DNA from: an uncultured Veillonella sp.
GTDB lineage: Bacteria > Bacillota > Negativicutes > Veillonellales > Veillonellaceae
DNA length: 64,000 nt
Reading direction: 5' to 3'
Assembly (NCBI RefSeq): GCF_900545795.1
Contig: NZ_URAR01000011.1
Location: forward strand, 19,538-83,537
Below, piece after piece: positions 19,483-28,557 of the stretch. Numbering within the stretch: position 1 is the first letter of the stretch; the number at the start of each line of letters is the position of its first letter. The notes below the pieces were generated by a model, which did not search any database, was not told the DNA's origin, and was given only the letters and a program-made list of their open reading frames with translations. A program made the translations under genes and the position numbers.

Positions 19483-19490
19483 TAAAATAA
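19483..19490. repeat. Target-site duplication, right copy
   Basis: TAAAATAA is identical to 17750-17757. Confidence 0.9.
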
Positions 19491-19491
19491 A

Positions 19492-19528
19492 AATAACATC
19501 TTACTACTAAAGTGAGATGTTATTTTTT
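19492..19528. terminator. Bidirectional terminator beside the transposon
   Basis: AATAACATCTTAC (19492-19504) pairs with GTGAGATGTTATT (19512-19524) with one G-U pair. T runs follow on the right, and A runs on the left serve the opposite strand. It probably once ended the gene at 17377. Confidence 0.8.
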
Positions 19529-19551
19529 ATACATAGTTAGCTCGAACAAAG

Positions 19552-19781
19552 TTATACACAAAATCCTGTGAATAAGTTGTGGATAGACTGTGGATTCATT
19601 GTGTGTAAAGTCTTTGTAAAAGTGGATAAGTACAATAAATAGTGGATAATTCTGTGTATAAGTACATATTATTTGTGGAAAAACCCCGTTGTTGTGGTAA
19701 AAATTAACTCATGCACAGCAAATTGTAAAAAATATTATCCACAAGGGATAGACGCTCTATAAAATCGAATATTTGTCCACA
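19552..19781. other. DnaA-box cluster (possible origin or DnaA-titration site)
   Basis: Four boxes fit TTATNCACA exactly: 19552-19560 (+), 19567-19575 (-), 19653-19661 (-) and the full consensus TTATCCACA at 19735-19743 (+). One-mismatch forms occur at 19578, 19621 and 19641, with weaker ones at 19589 and 19773. Another TTATACACA lies at 17698-17706, across the transposon. AT-rich sequence follows at 19818-19870. No gene is present between 19483 and 20073. This could be oriC, part of a bipartite oriC, or a regulatory DnaA cluster. Confidence 0.7.
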
Positions 19782-20073
19782 TTTAGTCTCAATTATGGGG
19801 ATAAGTTTGGGTATAAGTATTAATAAATTGTAAAATATAAGTTATTAGCTTTGATAGATAACGTGTGTAAGTGTTTGAGATGTAGTGTATTGGTTATACT
19901 ATCTAAAACTTGAATTTTTGAGACATAACTTGCGTAAGTGTTTGAGGTATATTGTTAAAATTTAGAGTATCTAAAACTGATGATGGTAACGTAACAATTA
20001 ATGCAGCGTTTGAGAGGAGTGTAGATATTGTTGCGAGAATAGTACTGAACGTTTATAATAAGTATATTATTAT

Positions 20074-20150
20074 GCGCCCATAGCTCAGGTGGATAGAGCA
20101 GCAGTTTCCTAAACTGCGTGCCGTGCGTTCGAATCGCGCTGGGCGCACCA
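20074..20150 (+). tRNA. tRNA-Arg (anticodon CCT)
   Basis: The 77-base sequence folds as a standard cloverleaf: GCGCCCA pairs with TGGGCGC, the anticodon arm is GCAGT-TTCCTAA-ACTGC with CCT at 20108-20110, the T loop is GTTCGAATC, and CCA is encoded. It reads AGG codons. A terminator follows at 20227. Confidence 0.97.
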
Positions 20151-20226
20151 AATTTTTAACTAATTTTTTAGTATATTAGTTTAAGAAGATATTCAAAATT
20201 TGAAATAGTAAATTTATAGACATAAT

Positions 20227-20273
20227 AGCAGTTCTTATAAAGTAAAATTAATCTTTACAAGAGCTGTTTTTTT
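20227..20273 (+). terminator. Intrinsic terminator downstream of tRNA-Arg
   Basis: AGCAGTTCTTATAAAG (20227-20242) pairs with CTTTACAAGAGCTGTT (20253-20268) with G-U pairs, followed by seven T. Confidence 0.85.
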
Positions 20274-20346
20274 AGCTATCTTAAATATAAGATGAATTTT
20301 AAATTGGTTTATGCATTTAAATCTTATCTAAAAAAGGAGTGTTATG

Positions 20347-20796
20347 ATGAAACGTAAATTTACTATCTTTTTAGCTTTATGTATGTTAGCATTAGCTACT
20401 TTAGTAGCAGGGTGCGGCTCTTCTGAAGGGGATAAATTTATTGGGACCTGGGAGGGGCCAACAACAGAAAGTAAATTAATCGGTACTTCTTATCGAGCGA
20501 TGACTATTGAAAAGTTAAGTGAAACTCAATTTCAAATAACTTATTATCACACAACCGATGGAAGCAAAGCTTTTCATAAACTACCTGTTACATCTAGAAA
20601 AGAAGTGGTAACAGCAACATTAAACGAAAAAGATCCTAAAGTATTATTAAAACAAGCTGGAGAAAAAATAATTTTACTAGAAAATGAAAAGATACAAGAT
20701 ACTGAATATGATAATAATCAATATACAAAGAAATCAGATAAAGTATTAACTTATAATGAATTAAAACCACTTCCAGATGCACCAGAACCCAAATAA
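20347..20796 (+). CDS. Small lipoprotein of unknown function
   Basis: The 149-residue product has a signal sequence ending in the lipobox LVAGC (Cys23) followed by a Ser/Gly linker, so it is probably membrane-anchored. The mature part (GDKFIGTWEGP near residue 29, later strands rich in Thr and Lys) looks like a small beta-structured domain of the type that begins with GTW. The ATG at 20347 is seven bases after AGGAG; the ATG one codon earlier is closer than usual. It has its own terminator. Confidence 0.75.
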   Translation: MKRKFTIFLALCMLALATLVAGCGSSEGDKFIGTWEGPTTESKLIGTSYRAMTIEKLSETQFQITYYHTTDGSKAFHKLPVTSRKEVVTATLNEKDPKVLLKQAGEKIILLENEKIQDTEYDNNQYTKKSDKVLTYNELKPLPDAPEPK

Positions 20797-20800
20797 TAAA

Positions 20801-20839
20801 AAAAGATAGCGTACAGCTTACTGTACGCTATCTTTTTTT
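20801..20839 (+). terminator. Strong intrinsic terminator
   Basis: A perfect 16-bp stem (20801-20816 with 20821-20836) with loop CTTA is followed by T residues. It is nearly symmetric and may act on both strands. Confidence 0.92.
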
Positions 20840-20986
20840 GCCATTTAATAATATAATATATTTTGTAAGTTTTATGCATTTAAATGTTTAAAAATTCTGA
20901 TAAACTTAATTCGAATCAGATGTAATAAAATTTACAATGAAAAAGTATGCAAAAATAATGGGTTTAGTTGAGAAGGGAGTTTAGAG

Positions 20987-22366
20987 ATGTTTAAAAATGT
21001 AAAAGCACCACATACATTTGTGTTGCTTGTAGGTCTTATTATTTTAGCTGTTATTGCTACTCATTTTGTACCGGCAGGGTCCTTTGAACGCTTTAAAGAT
21101 GCTGAAACAGGTCGTACTTTAGTAAAGGCTGGTTCCTTTGCTTTTATTGAATCAAATCCAGCCAGTCTTTGGGATGTGCCGGCCATTGTGTATAAGGGCA
21201 TTGTAAAATCAGCGAGTATTGTAACTTTTATTTTAATTATTGGCGGGGCCTTTGAAATTATTATAGATACAAAAGTATTCTCGGCCTTGGCACAGCGTAT
21301 ATCTAAGTTATTTACAAATCGTCGCTTCTTAGTGATTCCTGCCTTTGTGACATTATTTTCAATTTTTGGTACTACCATGGGCATGTCTACGGAAGTTATG
21401 ATTTTCGTACCTATTGGTATAGTGCTAGCTGAGTCTTTAGGGCTTGATCGCGTTACGGGGACGGCTATGATAGCCATGGGGGCAGCTATTGGCTTTACGT
21501 CAGGTGTACTAAATCCCTTTAGTGTTGGTGTAGCCCAATCTATTGCGCAATTGCCGTTATTTTCTGGTAGTGCTTATCGTATTTTTATCTTAGTCGTTTT
21601 AATTGTTATAACTTCTTTGTACATTATGTGGTACGCTAAGCGCGTAATAGCAGATCCTACGAAGAGTATTGTATATGGGGAAGCCAATCCTCCGGAATTT
21701 GAACTTGAAAAAGAAGAAGTTCCTCTTGATGTGCGTATGAGCCTTAGTTTGTTGGCCATTGTATTAAGTATGGGCATATTAATCTATGGCTTAGTAAAAT
21801 TAGATTGGTATTATGAAGAAATGTCAGGTCTCTTCCTCACATTAGGTGTAGTAGTGGGCCTTATTGCTGGTTATGATGTAAATAAAATTGCTAAAATCTT
21901 TGGTCGCGGTTGCGCGAATATTTGCGTTGGCGCATTGATTATCGGTTTTGCTCGGGGCATTGAAGTCGTACTAGGCGATGCTAAAATCATCGATACCATC
22001 GTATATTACTTATCTAATGTAGTTGATGGCATGCCAAGTTCCTTACAGGCTGTAGGCATGTTCCTCATCCAGTCACTTATTAACTGCGTTATTGTATCTG
22101 GATCTGGTCAAGCAGTAGTTACTATGCCATTGATGACGCCATTGGCTGATATTATTGGGATGAGCCGTCAAACCGCAGTATTAGCCTTCCAATTGGGCGA
22201 TGGCTTCTCTAACTCTGTATTGCCGACTTCATCATCCTTGATGGGCTTCTTGGTAGTATCGCGCATTCCATATACTAATTGGTTGAAATTTATGATGCCA
22301 TTATTTATTTTATGGACTGTAGCAGGTTGTGTATTTATGATTGGTGCCATTTTAATCGGATATTAG
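20987..22366 (+). CDS. YfcC-family membrane transporter
   Basis: This 459-residue protein has 11-13 hydrophobic segments and motifs typical of the YfcC/ArcD-like group of the ion-transporter superfamily (SGSGQAVVTMPLMTPLAD near residue 380, DGFSNSVLPTSS near 405). Such proteins carry dicarboxylates, basic amino acids or peptides. The M20 amidohydrolase 50 bases downstream suggests uptake of an acylated or peptide-bonded amino acid that the partner cleaves. The start ATG has AAGGGAG upstream. Confidence 0.82.
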   Translation: MFKNVKAPHTFVLLVGLIILAVIATHFVPAGSFERFKDAETGRTLVKAGSFAFIESNPASLWDVPAIVYKGIVKSASIVTFILIIGGAFEIIIDTKVFSALAQRISKLFTNRRFLVIPAFVTLFSIFGTTMGMSTEVMIFVPIGIVLAESLGLDRVTGTAMIAMGAAIGFTSGVLNPFSVGVAQSIAQLPLFSGSAYRIFILVVLIVITSLYIMWYAKRVIADPTKSIVYGEANPPEFELEKEEVPLDVRMSLSLLAIVLSMGILIYGLVKLDWYYEEMSGLFLTLGVVVGLIAGYDVNKIAKIFGRGCANICVGALIIGFARGIEVVLGDAKIIDTIVYYLSNVVDGMPSSLQAVGMFLIQSLINCVIVSGSGQAVVTMPLMTPLADIIGMSRQTAVLAFQLGDGFSNSVLPTSSSLMGFLVVSRIPYTNWLKFMMPLFILWTVAGCVFMIGAILIGY

Positions 22367-22416
22367 TATTCGTATTATTGTGGCGAAATAAAGAGCGCTG
22401 GCTCTAAGGAGTATAC

Positions 22417-23595
22417 ATGAAAGAACAGGATCTTAAGGAGATTAAACAGTATTTAGCCCAATCTATAGGAGCGGACTTAATTGCATTAAATGATGCTATA
22501 TTTAATCTAAGTGAATTATCTGGCGAGGAGTATGAATCGTCGAAGCGATTAATGGACTATTTAAAGGGATTAGGCTATACCGTAGAAGCTGGTGTAGGCG
22601 GCATGGAAACAGCCTTTAGAGCTACTTATGTTCATGGCGATGGGTCTGGTCCTTCCTTTGGTCTTTTAGCGGAATATGATGCGTTAGAGCGCTTAGGTCA
22701 TGGCTGTGGTCATCATATGCAGGGGCCGGCTATTATTGGTGCTGCTGAAAGTATTCGAAAATTTGCCGGGCAGGCTAATTATAAAATTGTAATTTATGGC
22801 ACGCCGGCAGAGGAAACATTAGGCGGTAAAATTGTTATGGCCGATAATGGCTGTTTCCAGGATATTGATATAGCTCTTATGATGCATGCTGCTGATTCTA
22901 CTTGTGTAGATGTGAAATGTATGGCACTAGAAAATTTCGTCATTACATTCCATGGTAAATCCTCTCATGCCGCTATGAATCCTGAAGAAGGGCGCAGTGC
23001 TTTTGATGCTGTATTATTGAGCTTTAATGGTATTGAATTTTTACGTGAACATGTGCGTGAAGATACGCGCATGCATTACACTGTGCGCGATGCAGGAGGG
23101 GCTCCTAATGTAGTGCCTAATACGGCTATAGCAGAATATACCTTGCGCTCCTATGATACGGCGTATTTAAATGAAGTAGTGGAGCGCTTTAAGAATATTT
23201 TAAAGGGCGCTGCCTTAATGACCGATACGACCTTTGAGGTACAACGAGATTATCCATTTAAAGCTAAAATTCCTGTTCATAGTTTGAATGATTTAGTCAT
23301 GGAACAGGCCATTAATTTAGGGATGCCGCAGATTACAGCACCAAGGGAGAAAACGGGGTCCACTGATTTTGGCAATGTTATGTACATGGTACCAGGTACT
23401 TGTATTCGCACGGCCTTTGTAGATCAGGGGATTGCTGCCCATTCTACGGAATATGTAGCAGCCGGCACTACTGAGCGAGGTCATGAAGCTATGCTTGATG
23501 CGGCTGTTGTTTTAGGGGCTACTTGCTTAGACTTATTACATGACCCTAGTAAATTAAAGGCGATTCAAGAGGAATTTACGAGCCATAAGAAGTAG
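22417..23595 (+). CDS. M20-family amidohydrolase
   Basis: This 392-residue cytosolic metallohydrolase resembles the AbgB/N-acyl-amino-acid amidohydrolase group. The metal motif GHGCGHHMQ is near residue 93, PAEETLGGK near 130, and HAAMNPEEGRSA in the lid domain near 188. It probably removes an acyl, aminobenzoyl or peptide group from its substrate. The ATG follows AAGGAG, and the gene is likely co-transcribed with the YfcC transporter. Confidence 0.85.
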   Translation: MKEQDLKEIKQYLAQSIGADLIALNDAIFNLSELSGEEYESSKRLMDYLKGLGYTVEAGVGGMETAFRATYVHGDGSGPSFGLLAEYDALERLGHGCGHHMQGPAIIGAAESIRKFAGQANYKIVIYGTPAEETLGGKIVMADNGCFQDIDIALMMHAADSTCVDVKCMALENFVITFHGKSSHAAMNPEEGRSAFDAVLLSFNGIEFLREHVREDTRMHYTVRDAGGAPNVVPNTAIAEYTLRSYDTAYLNEVVERFKNILKGAALMTDTTFEVQRDYPFKAKIPVHSLNDLVMEQAINLGMPQITAPREKTGSTDFGNVMYMVPGTCIRTAFVDQGIAAHSTEYVAAGTTERGHEAMLDAAVVLGATCLDLLHDPSKLKAIQEEFTSHKK

Positions 23596-23618
23596 TAAGA
23601 GAATAAAGATAAAAAGCT

Positions 23619-23719
23619 TTAAGTAATAGAAATATAAAGACTTAAGGAATAGAAGTATAAAGTAGTTATACAAATGAAGTACAAAGTAGAAATACAAATA
23701 TAAAGTAGAAATACAAATA
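23619..23719. repeat. Degenerate tandem repeats
   Basis: About five imperfect units of roughly 19-24 bases based on TAAAGTAGAAATACAAA fill this region downstream of the amidohydrolase. Function is unknown; such arrays often vary in copy number. Confidence 0.65.
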
Positions 23720-23810
23720 GCATAGTGAATACAGGAGTATTTCATCCTTAAGTTTGTGCGTAGTATTCTGATTTTGTATCCTATAGTTTTAGTATAGAGA
23801 CTAAAGAAAA

Positions 23811-23849
23811 TCCCCCATATATTCGAGTATTATATACATATATGGGGGA
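23811..23849. terminator. Hairpin in the intergenic region
   Basis: TCCCCCATATA (23811-23821) pairs perfectly with TATATGGGGGA (23839-23849). The following T tract is short (CAATTTTGT). The rest of the 545-base gap (23596-24139) contains the repeats above and an AT-rich promoter-like TATAAT at 24001, but no gene. Confidence 0.6.
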
Positions 23850-24139
23850 CAATTTTGTACACAGTAAAATAAACTAGCCATATAAGGCCTTAGTAGCAAG
23901 CCTAGCCTGCGAAATTGACTAGTAAATTACAAAGTGGGTTATGATATACCCGGCAGGGGCAAATTCTGATTTTAGTAATGCTAAAAATAAAATTGTTTTG
24001 TATAATATAAGTTAGTTTATATTTAAGTGTTTATATAGTTTTGTATAAAAGCTATTACCTATTTGAGGTAGCTTGTATTATGGTATAGAGAGAGACCGTT
24101 GCTATGTAGTGACAATTAGGGCTTAGAGGAGGCAGTATT

Positions 24140-25489
24140 ATGACTGAAGAATCAGGGAAATATGTAGAATTTGATAAAGACTATACAATGGAAGAAGCCT
24201 TGGCAGAGGCAAAGCGCTGCCTAAATTGCGCAAAGCCTTTATGCCGTACTGGTTGTCCCATTGAAAATGAAATACCGCGATTTATCCATGCTATTGCAAG
24301 TGGTAACTTTGGAGAAGCTAATGATATTATTGGTGAACGCAGTAATTTGCCGGCCATTTGTGGGCGCGTTTGTCCAAGGGAAAAACAATGTGAAGGGCAT
24401 TGCATTTTAAATCGTGCTAAAAAGCCGATTAATATTGGTAAATTAGAGCGCTTTGCTGCTGATTTTGAAAGCAATCATGGACTTCGCAAATTAAAACCAA
24501 TTATAAAAGACCAAGGTAAAATTGCCGTTATTGGTTCAGGCCCAGCTGGTTTGACTGTAGCAGGTGATATGGCTAAACTCGGGTATGAAGTGACCATATT
24601 TGAAAAACAAGAAGAGCCAGGTGGTATTTTACTCTATGGTATTCCTGCGTTCCGTCTTGGTAAAGATGTTGTACGCCGCGAAATCGATCGCCTTAAAAAA
24701 TTAGGGGTGAAATTTGAGTGCAATACAGTTATCGGCCCTGAACGGAGTCTTGATTCCTTGATGGCTGAAGGCTATGATGCTATATTTATTGCCATTGGTA
24801 CTCATGTGCCAATTCCACTTCCTATGGAAAATGATGAAAAGCCAGGCGTATTGCAGGCTATGGCTTTATTGACGGCTGTACAATTATATAAAAATGGTCG
24901 TTTAGGAGAAGAGTCTATTGCCGTAAAACCAGGTGACCGCGTTATTGTAATTGGTGCTGGTAATGTGGCGATGGATGCGGCTCGTACTTGCGTGCGCTTA
25001 GGCGCTAAGAGCGTTAGCGTAGCGTATCGTCGTGGCGAAGCTAATATGAGTGCCAATCCATCTGAGTATGAAGAAGCTAAAGAAGAAGGAGTAACTTTTA
25101 ATTTCTTTAGAGCTCCTGTAGGTGTTGAAGGTGAAGGCGATGAAGTCACAGGCCTTCGCTGTGAAATCCAAGAAGGTCATGAAGATGGCTCCATTACAGG
25201 CACTGGTACATATGATATTTTACCAGCTGATAAAATCATCATTGCTATTGGCCAAAAGCCAAATACATCTATTGTAGGCCCTGAAAATGGTATTGATGTA
25301 GATAATAATGGCTATGTTATTACTCGTGAAATGCCATATGGCATGACAAGCCGTCAAGGTATTTTTGCCGGTGGTGATATTGTGCATAAACCAGCTACAG
25401 TAGTACTTGCTATGCGCGCGGCTAAAAAAGTAGTGGAAGGCATGGTTAACTATTGCGAAGCTAAAAGATACTTAGGTGAAGTGCAATAA
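24140..25489 (+). CDS. GltD-like NADPH oxidoreductase (glutamate synthase small-subunit family)
   Basis: This 449-residue flavoprotein starts with a Fer4_20-type cysteine domain (CLNCAKPLCRTGCP near residue 32, CGRVCPREKQCEGHC near 75) that would bind two iron-sulfur clusters. An FAD-binding GSGPAGLT (near 132) and an NADPH-binding GAGNVAMDAA (near 275) follow. Partners in known systems are GltB or NfnA-type subunits; neither is adjacent. It could act in glutamate synthesis, transhydrogenation or sulfur metabolism. The ATG follows AGAGGAGG. Confidence 0.85.
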   Translation: MTEESGKYVEFDKDYTMEEALAEAKRCLNCAKPLCRTGCPIENEIPRFIHAIASGNFGEANDIIGERSNLPAICGRVCPREKQCEGHCILNRAKKPINIGKLERFAADFESNHGLRKLKPIIKDQGKIAVIGSGPAGLTVAGDMAKLGYEVTIFEKQEEPGGILLYGIPAFRLGKDVVRREIDRLKKLGVKFECNTVIGPERSLDSLMAEGYDAIFIAIGTHVPIPLPMENDEKPGVLQAMALLTAVQLYKNGRLGEESIAVKPGDRVIVIGAGNVAMDAARTCVRLGAKSVSVAYRRGEANMSANPSEYEEAKEEGVTFNFFRAPVGVEGEGDEVTGLRCEIQEGHEDGSITGTGTYDILPADKIIIAIGQKPNTSIVGPENGIDVDNNGYVITREMPYGMTSRQGIFAGGDIVHKPATVVLAMRAAKKVVEGMVNYCEAKRYLGEVQ

Positions 25490-25600
25490 TTACAGTGTTG
25501 ATACAAGCTTTTGTAGAAGTATGACAAGTCAGCAAGTAAAAACAATTAAGCAAAAAAAACTAAGTAAAAAAAGTAAGTAAAAACATTCTAAAAAAATAAT

Positions 25601-25657
25601 CTAGTAAATAAAACTAGTAAAAAACAATTTAGTAAATAAAGCTAGTAAAAAATAATC
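25601..25657. repeat. Two-copy tandem repeat
   Basis: Two 28-29-base units beginning TAGTAAATAAA(A/G)CTAGTAAAAAA lie head to tail in the gap between convergent genes, preceded by shorter AAGTAAAAA repeats from about 25535. No gene is seen in 25490-25841. Confidence 0.65.
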
Positions 25658-25692
25658 TAGACAACAAAATAAGAAGGAAGACAAATCAAAAG

Positions 25693-25753
25693 AGGTTCCC
25701 TCGATGAAGTTTATAAGTAAAGTACTTATAGACGGTTATAGAGGGAACCTTTT
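25693..25753. terminator. Terminator between convergent genes
   Basis: AGGTTCCCTC (25693-25702) pairs with GAGGGAACCT (25741-25750), and an inner TATAAGTA/TACTTATA stem lengthens it. T runs on the right and A runs on the left suggest use by both the GltD-like gene and the reverse-strand lyase gene. Confidence 0.85.
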
Positions 25754-25841
25754 CGTATGTATTGATTTAGTAAGTTAACCTATGTTGCAAAAACAGATAG
25801 CAATCATGGGATACAGTGTGTTTAAGTAAAATGCTAGAATC

Positions 25842-27035
25842 TTACTTTTGTAAGGTTTGAAGTCCTTTGATTATGCGATCTACAGCTTCATTAATAATTT
25901 CAGGTGTAGTACCTAAATTGAAGCGGGCATAACTTATGGATTTAGAGGAGAATAAATGGCCATAATTGAGACCTAGTTTGCAAGTATCGCGCAAGAAGCT
26001 AGTGGCATTTGTATTGCCAATATAGGCGGAGAAATCAACCCAGCCTAAATAAGTGCCTTCTAATGGCGAAATGACAAGTTTGGGAGCCGCTTCTAACAAA
26101 CGGTTTCTAAATAGTTCATAATTGCTGTAAATTACTTCTTTTAAGGCATCAAGCCATTCATCGCCTTCTTCATAGGCAGCTTGTGTAGCTACTAAATTGA
26201 GTATAGATAGAGGATTTTTATCTATTGATGCAATATATTTATCATACTTACGGCGTAGCTCTTGATTTGGAATAACAACATGAGCAACAGGAAGTGAAGC
26301 TAGGTTGAAGCTCTTAGATGTACTAAATAAACTGATAATACGATCTTTGTATTGTCCTTCATTTATTGTGAGTGCTGGTGTAAATTGATGCTCTCCATAG
26401 ATAAAATCCTGGTGAATTTCATCGCTAATAATAAGTACATCATGGCGTTCACAAATGGCGAAGAGCGTAGCTAGTTCTTCTTTAGTCCATACGCGTCCTA
26501 CAGGATTGTGCGGATTACAGAAAATAAGCATTTTTACTTTTTGAGTAGTAATTTTATTTTCAATATCAGCAAAGTCCATGGTGTAGCGACCTTGTGCATC
26601 TTGAACTAAATCGCTAGTCACTAATTGACGATGGGTGTCTTCTGGCGCTGAATGGAATGGTGGATATACAGGTTGTAAGATCAAGATGCTATCGCCTTCA
26701 TTAGTAAGGGCTGTGATAGCGTTATAAAAAGCTGTTACTACGCCACCACTTAGGCGCATATGTTGTGGGTCTACGGTGTAATTGTGGCGTCGTTTGAGCC
26801 AGCCATTTACCGCTTCTTTATAACCAGTAGGAATGAATGTATAGCCGAAAGCACCATGGTCAACACGTGTTTTTAAGGCCTTAATAACAGCATCTGGAAC
26901 TTTGAAGTCGATATCAGCTATCCAAAGCGGTAATAGATCTTCAGTGCCAAAGAGTTGCACTAAAGCATCCCATTTTTTACAATTACTGTTACGGCGATCT
27001 ACAGCATAGGTGCGTAAAAATTCTTCTTTAGTCAT
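25842..27035 (-). CDS. PatB/MalY-family PLP-dependent C-S lyase or aminotransferase
   Basis: This 397-residue fold-type I PLP enzyme has LPLWIADIDF near residue 35, NPHNPVGR near 174, SDEIHQDF with Asp205, and STSKSFNLA with the PLP lysine Lys241. The WIADIDF and HNPVGR signatures mark the MalY/PatB group, many of which are cystathionine beta-lyases releasing H2S, ammonia and pyruvate. The ATG is preceded by AAGGAG. It may feed methionine or cysteine metabolism; exact substrate is uncertain. Confidence 0.85.
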   Translation of the reverse strand: MTKEEFLRTYAVDRRNSNCKKWDALVQLFGTEDLLPLWIADIDFKVPDAVIKALKTRVDHGAFGYTFIPTGYKEAVNGWLKRRHNYTVDPQHMRLSGGVVTAFYNAITALTNEGDSILILQPVYPPFHSAPEDTHRQLVTSDLVQDAQGRYTMDFADIENKITTQKVKMLIFCNPHNPVGRVWTKEELATLFAICERHDVLIISDEIHQDFIYGEHQFTPALTINEGQYKDRIISLFSTSKSFNLASLPVAHVVIPNQELRRKYDKYIASIDKNPLSILNLVATQAAYEEGDEWLDALKEVIYSNYELFRNRLLEAAPKLVISPLEGTYLGWVDFSAYIGNTNATSFLRDTCKLGLNYGHLFSSKSISYARFNLGTTPEIINEAVDRIIKGLQTLQK

Positions 27036-27288
27036 AGGGATCTCCTTGTATTAATTTATAGTATATAAGAGTATACGAATTTTATTGGCCAATGAGCCAG
27101 TATATAATTTTATTATAACATAGATACATTGATATCAAGTTTCAATAAAATAATAAATTTTACACTATTTAGAATGACACCATGAAATTTTCATAGTTAA
27201 ATGGTATACTATAAACATACAGTTAGTTTTGTATTTATATATGGAGCTTGTAAGGCTCCTATGTTAATGATAGAGGAGGAGTTTGTGT

Positions 27289-28170
27289 ATGAAACGTAGA
27301 TTACAACGATATATTATGGCAGCTCTAGTAGGTTCTGTTGCATTAGGTGGAGCTTGGTCTGCGCAGGTACAGGCAAATGATGTAGCTGTAGTAAAAGTAG
27401 ATTCTGAAGCCGCAGCTGCTGTAAAAAATGATGATGGCGATATTGTAGCAGTACAAACGCCAACAGAAGCACATGGTAATACAACTGGTGTGATGACTAA
27501 GCGCATTTCCGATGATATTGCGCCAGCTACTAATAAGGCACTTTGGGAAGATACTGATGAATTAACTCGTGATGCGGATTTAATTAAGGTACCTGATGCT
27601 GATGCATACTACCAACGTTTAGCTGTGTCTGTATCGCCAGTAGCTATTACAGGGGATCGTCTCCATATTACATATCCAGAGATTAAATCAGTTAGCCCTT
27701 ATGTAACTAAAGAAGTGAATAGCCGTATTTTAAAATATGTTCAAACTTTGCAAAAGAATTTAGAGAAGAATAATCTAAAAGCTGATATGAAGGAAAATCT
27801 TTATATTACTTATGATGTCGAATCCAATGACAATGGGATTTTAAGTATTTTGATTAAATCCTATACAATTGGGGATCAAGCAGCTAATGGTTTAAATACT
27901 GTAAAAGCATTTACTTTCAATAGCACTAGCGGTAGAGTGTTAAAACTTGGTGATTTTGGTGGCGTTTCTAAAGATGTATTAAATGAAGCCATTAACAGCG
28001 ATGAAGAATTAAAAGAACAATTCTTCCCAGATAGCTTGCCAATCGAAAAAGTACCAGCTGAATTCTATGCAACTGAAGACCATGAACTATACATTATCTT
28101 CCAACAAGGTACAGTAGGTCCTATGTCTTCTGGTACTATTTATGTACCAGTAGGTCAAAGTAAGCGCTAA
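27289..28170 (+). CDS. Secreted protein with DUF3298/RsiV-like domain
   Basis: The 293-residue product begins MKRRLQRYIMAALVG and has a signal peptide with a likely cut after VQA near residue 27. A low-complexity acidic linker follows, then a domain from about 105 on (ITYPEIKSV, YDVESNDNGILSILIKSY, FNSTSGRVLKLGDF) that resembles the DUF4163/DUF3298 pair seen in RsiV and in cell-wall deacetylases. No catalytic domain is attached. The ATG at 27289 sits nine bases after AGGAGG; a TTG at 27283 is less likely. It is probably periplasmic. Confidence 0.72.
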   Translation: MKRRLQRYIMAALVGSVALGGAWSAQVQANDVAVVKVDSEAAAAVKNDDGDIVAVQTPTEAHGNTTGVMTKRISDDIAPATNKALWEDTDELTRDADLIKVPDADAYYQRLAVSVSPVAITGDRLHITYPEIKSVSPYVTKEVNSRILKYVQTLQKNLEKNNLKADMKENLYITYDVESNDNGILSILIKSYTIGDQAANGLNTVKAFTFNSTSGRVLKLGDFGGVSKDVLNEAINSDEELKEQFFPDSLPIEKVPAEFYATEDHELYIIFQQGTVGPMSSGTIYVPVGQSKR

Positions 28171-28557
28171 TATTAGATAGGTCATACTAAATGCTTAGTA
28201 TGAAATACATAATATGAAATGAATAATAGGTAATGCGTAATATGAAATATGTGATTTGTCATGTGTATGACATATTTCGTATGACACCTTGGCGTGTTAG
28301 CAAAATATAAAAAGGATGACCTCACTAAATCATAGTGAGGTCATTTTTTGCGTTATTTTATTTTCAAGAATAGTGAATAAAATCAGTGAAATCTATGCTA
28401 TCCTAGGTTTAGGGGAGCCTCCATATGGGTACTAGTTGAGGCTTTATATAAATCCACTTGAGTTTTCTATTAGCATGAGTTGAGATTTTATATTTTATAT
28501 TTTATATTAGTACTAACTAAGCTTTTTATTAGGATGAGTTGAAGCTGTATATCAGTA
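28171..28557. other. Intergenic, terminator and AT-rich repeats
   Basis: A partly palindromic stretch around TGTCAT-GTGT-ATGACA (28257-28272) precedes the terminator at 28316. The remainder to 28557 is AT-rich with repeated TTTTATATT and no gene. Confidence 0.5.
28316..28349 (+). terminator. Intrinsic terminator
   Basis: ATGACCTCACTA (28316-28327) pairs perfectly with TAGTGAGGTCAT (28333-28344), followed by TTTTT. Confidence 0.92.
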
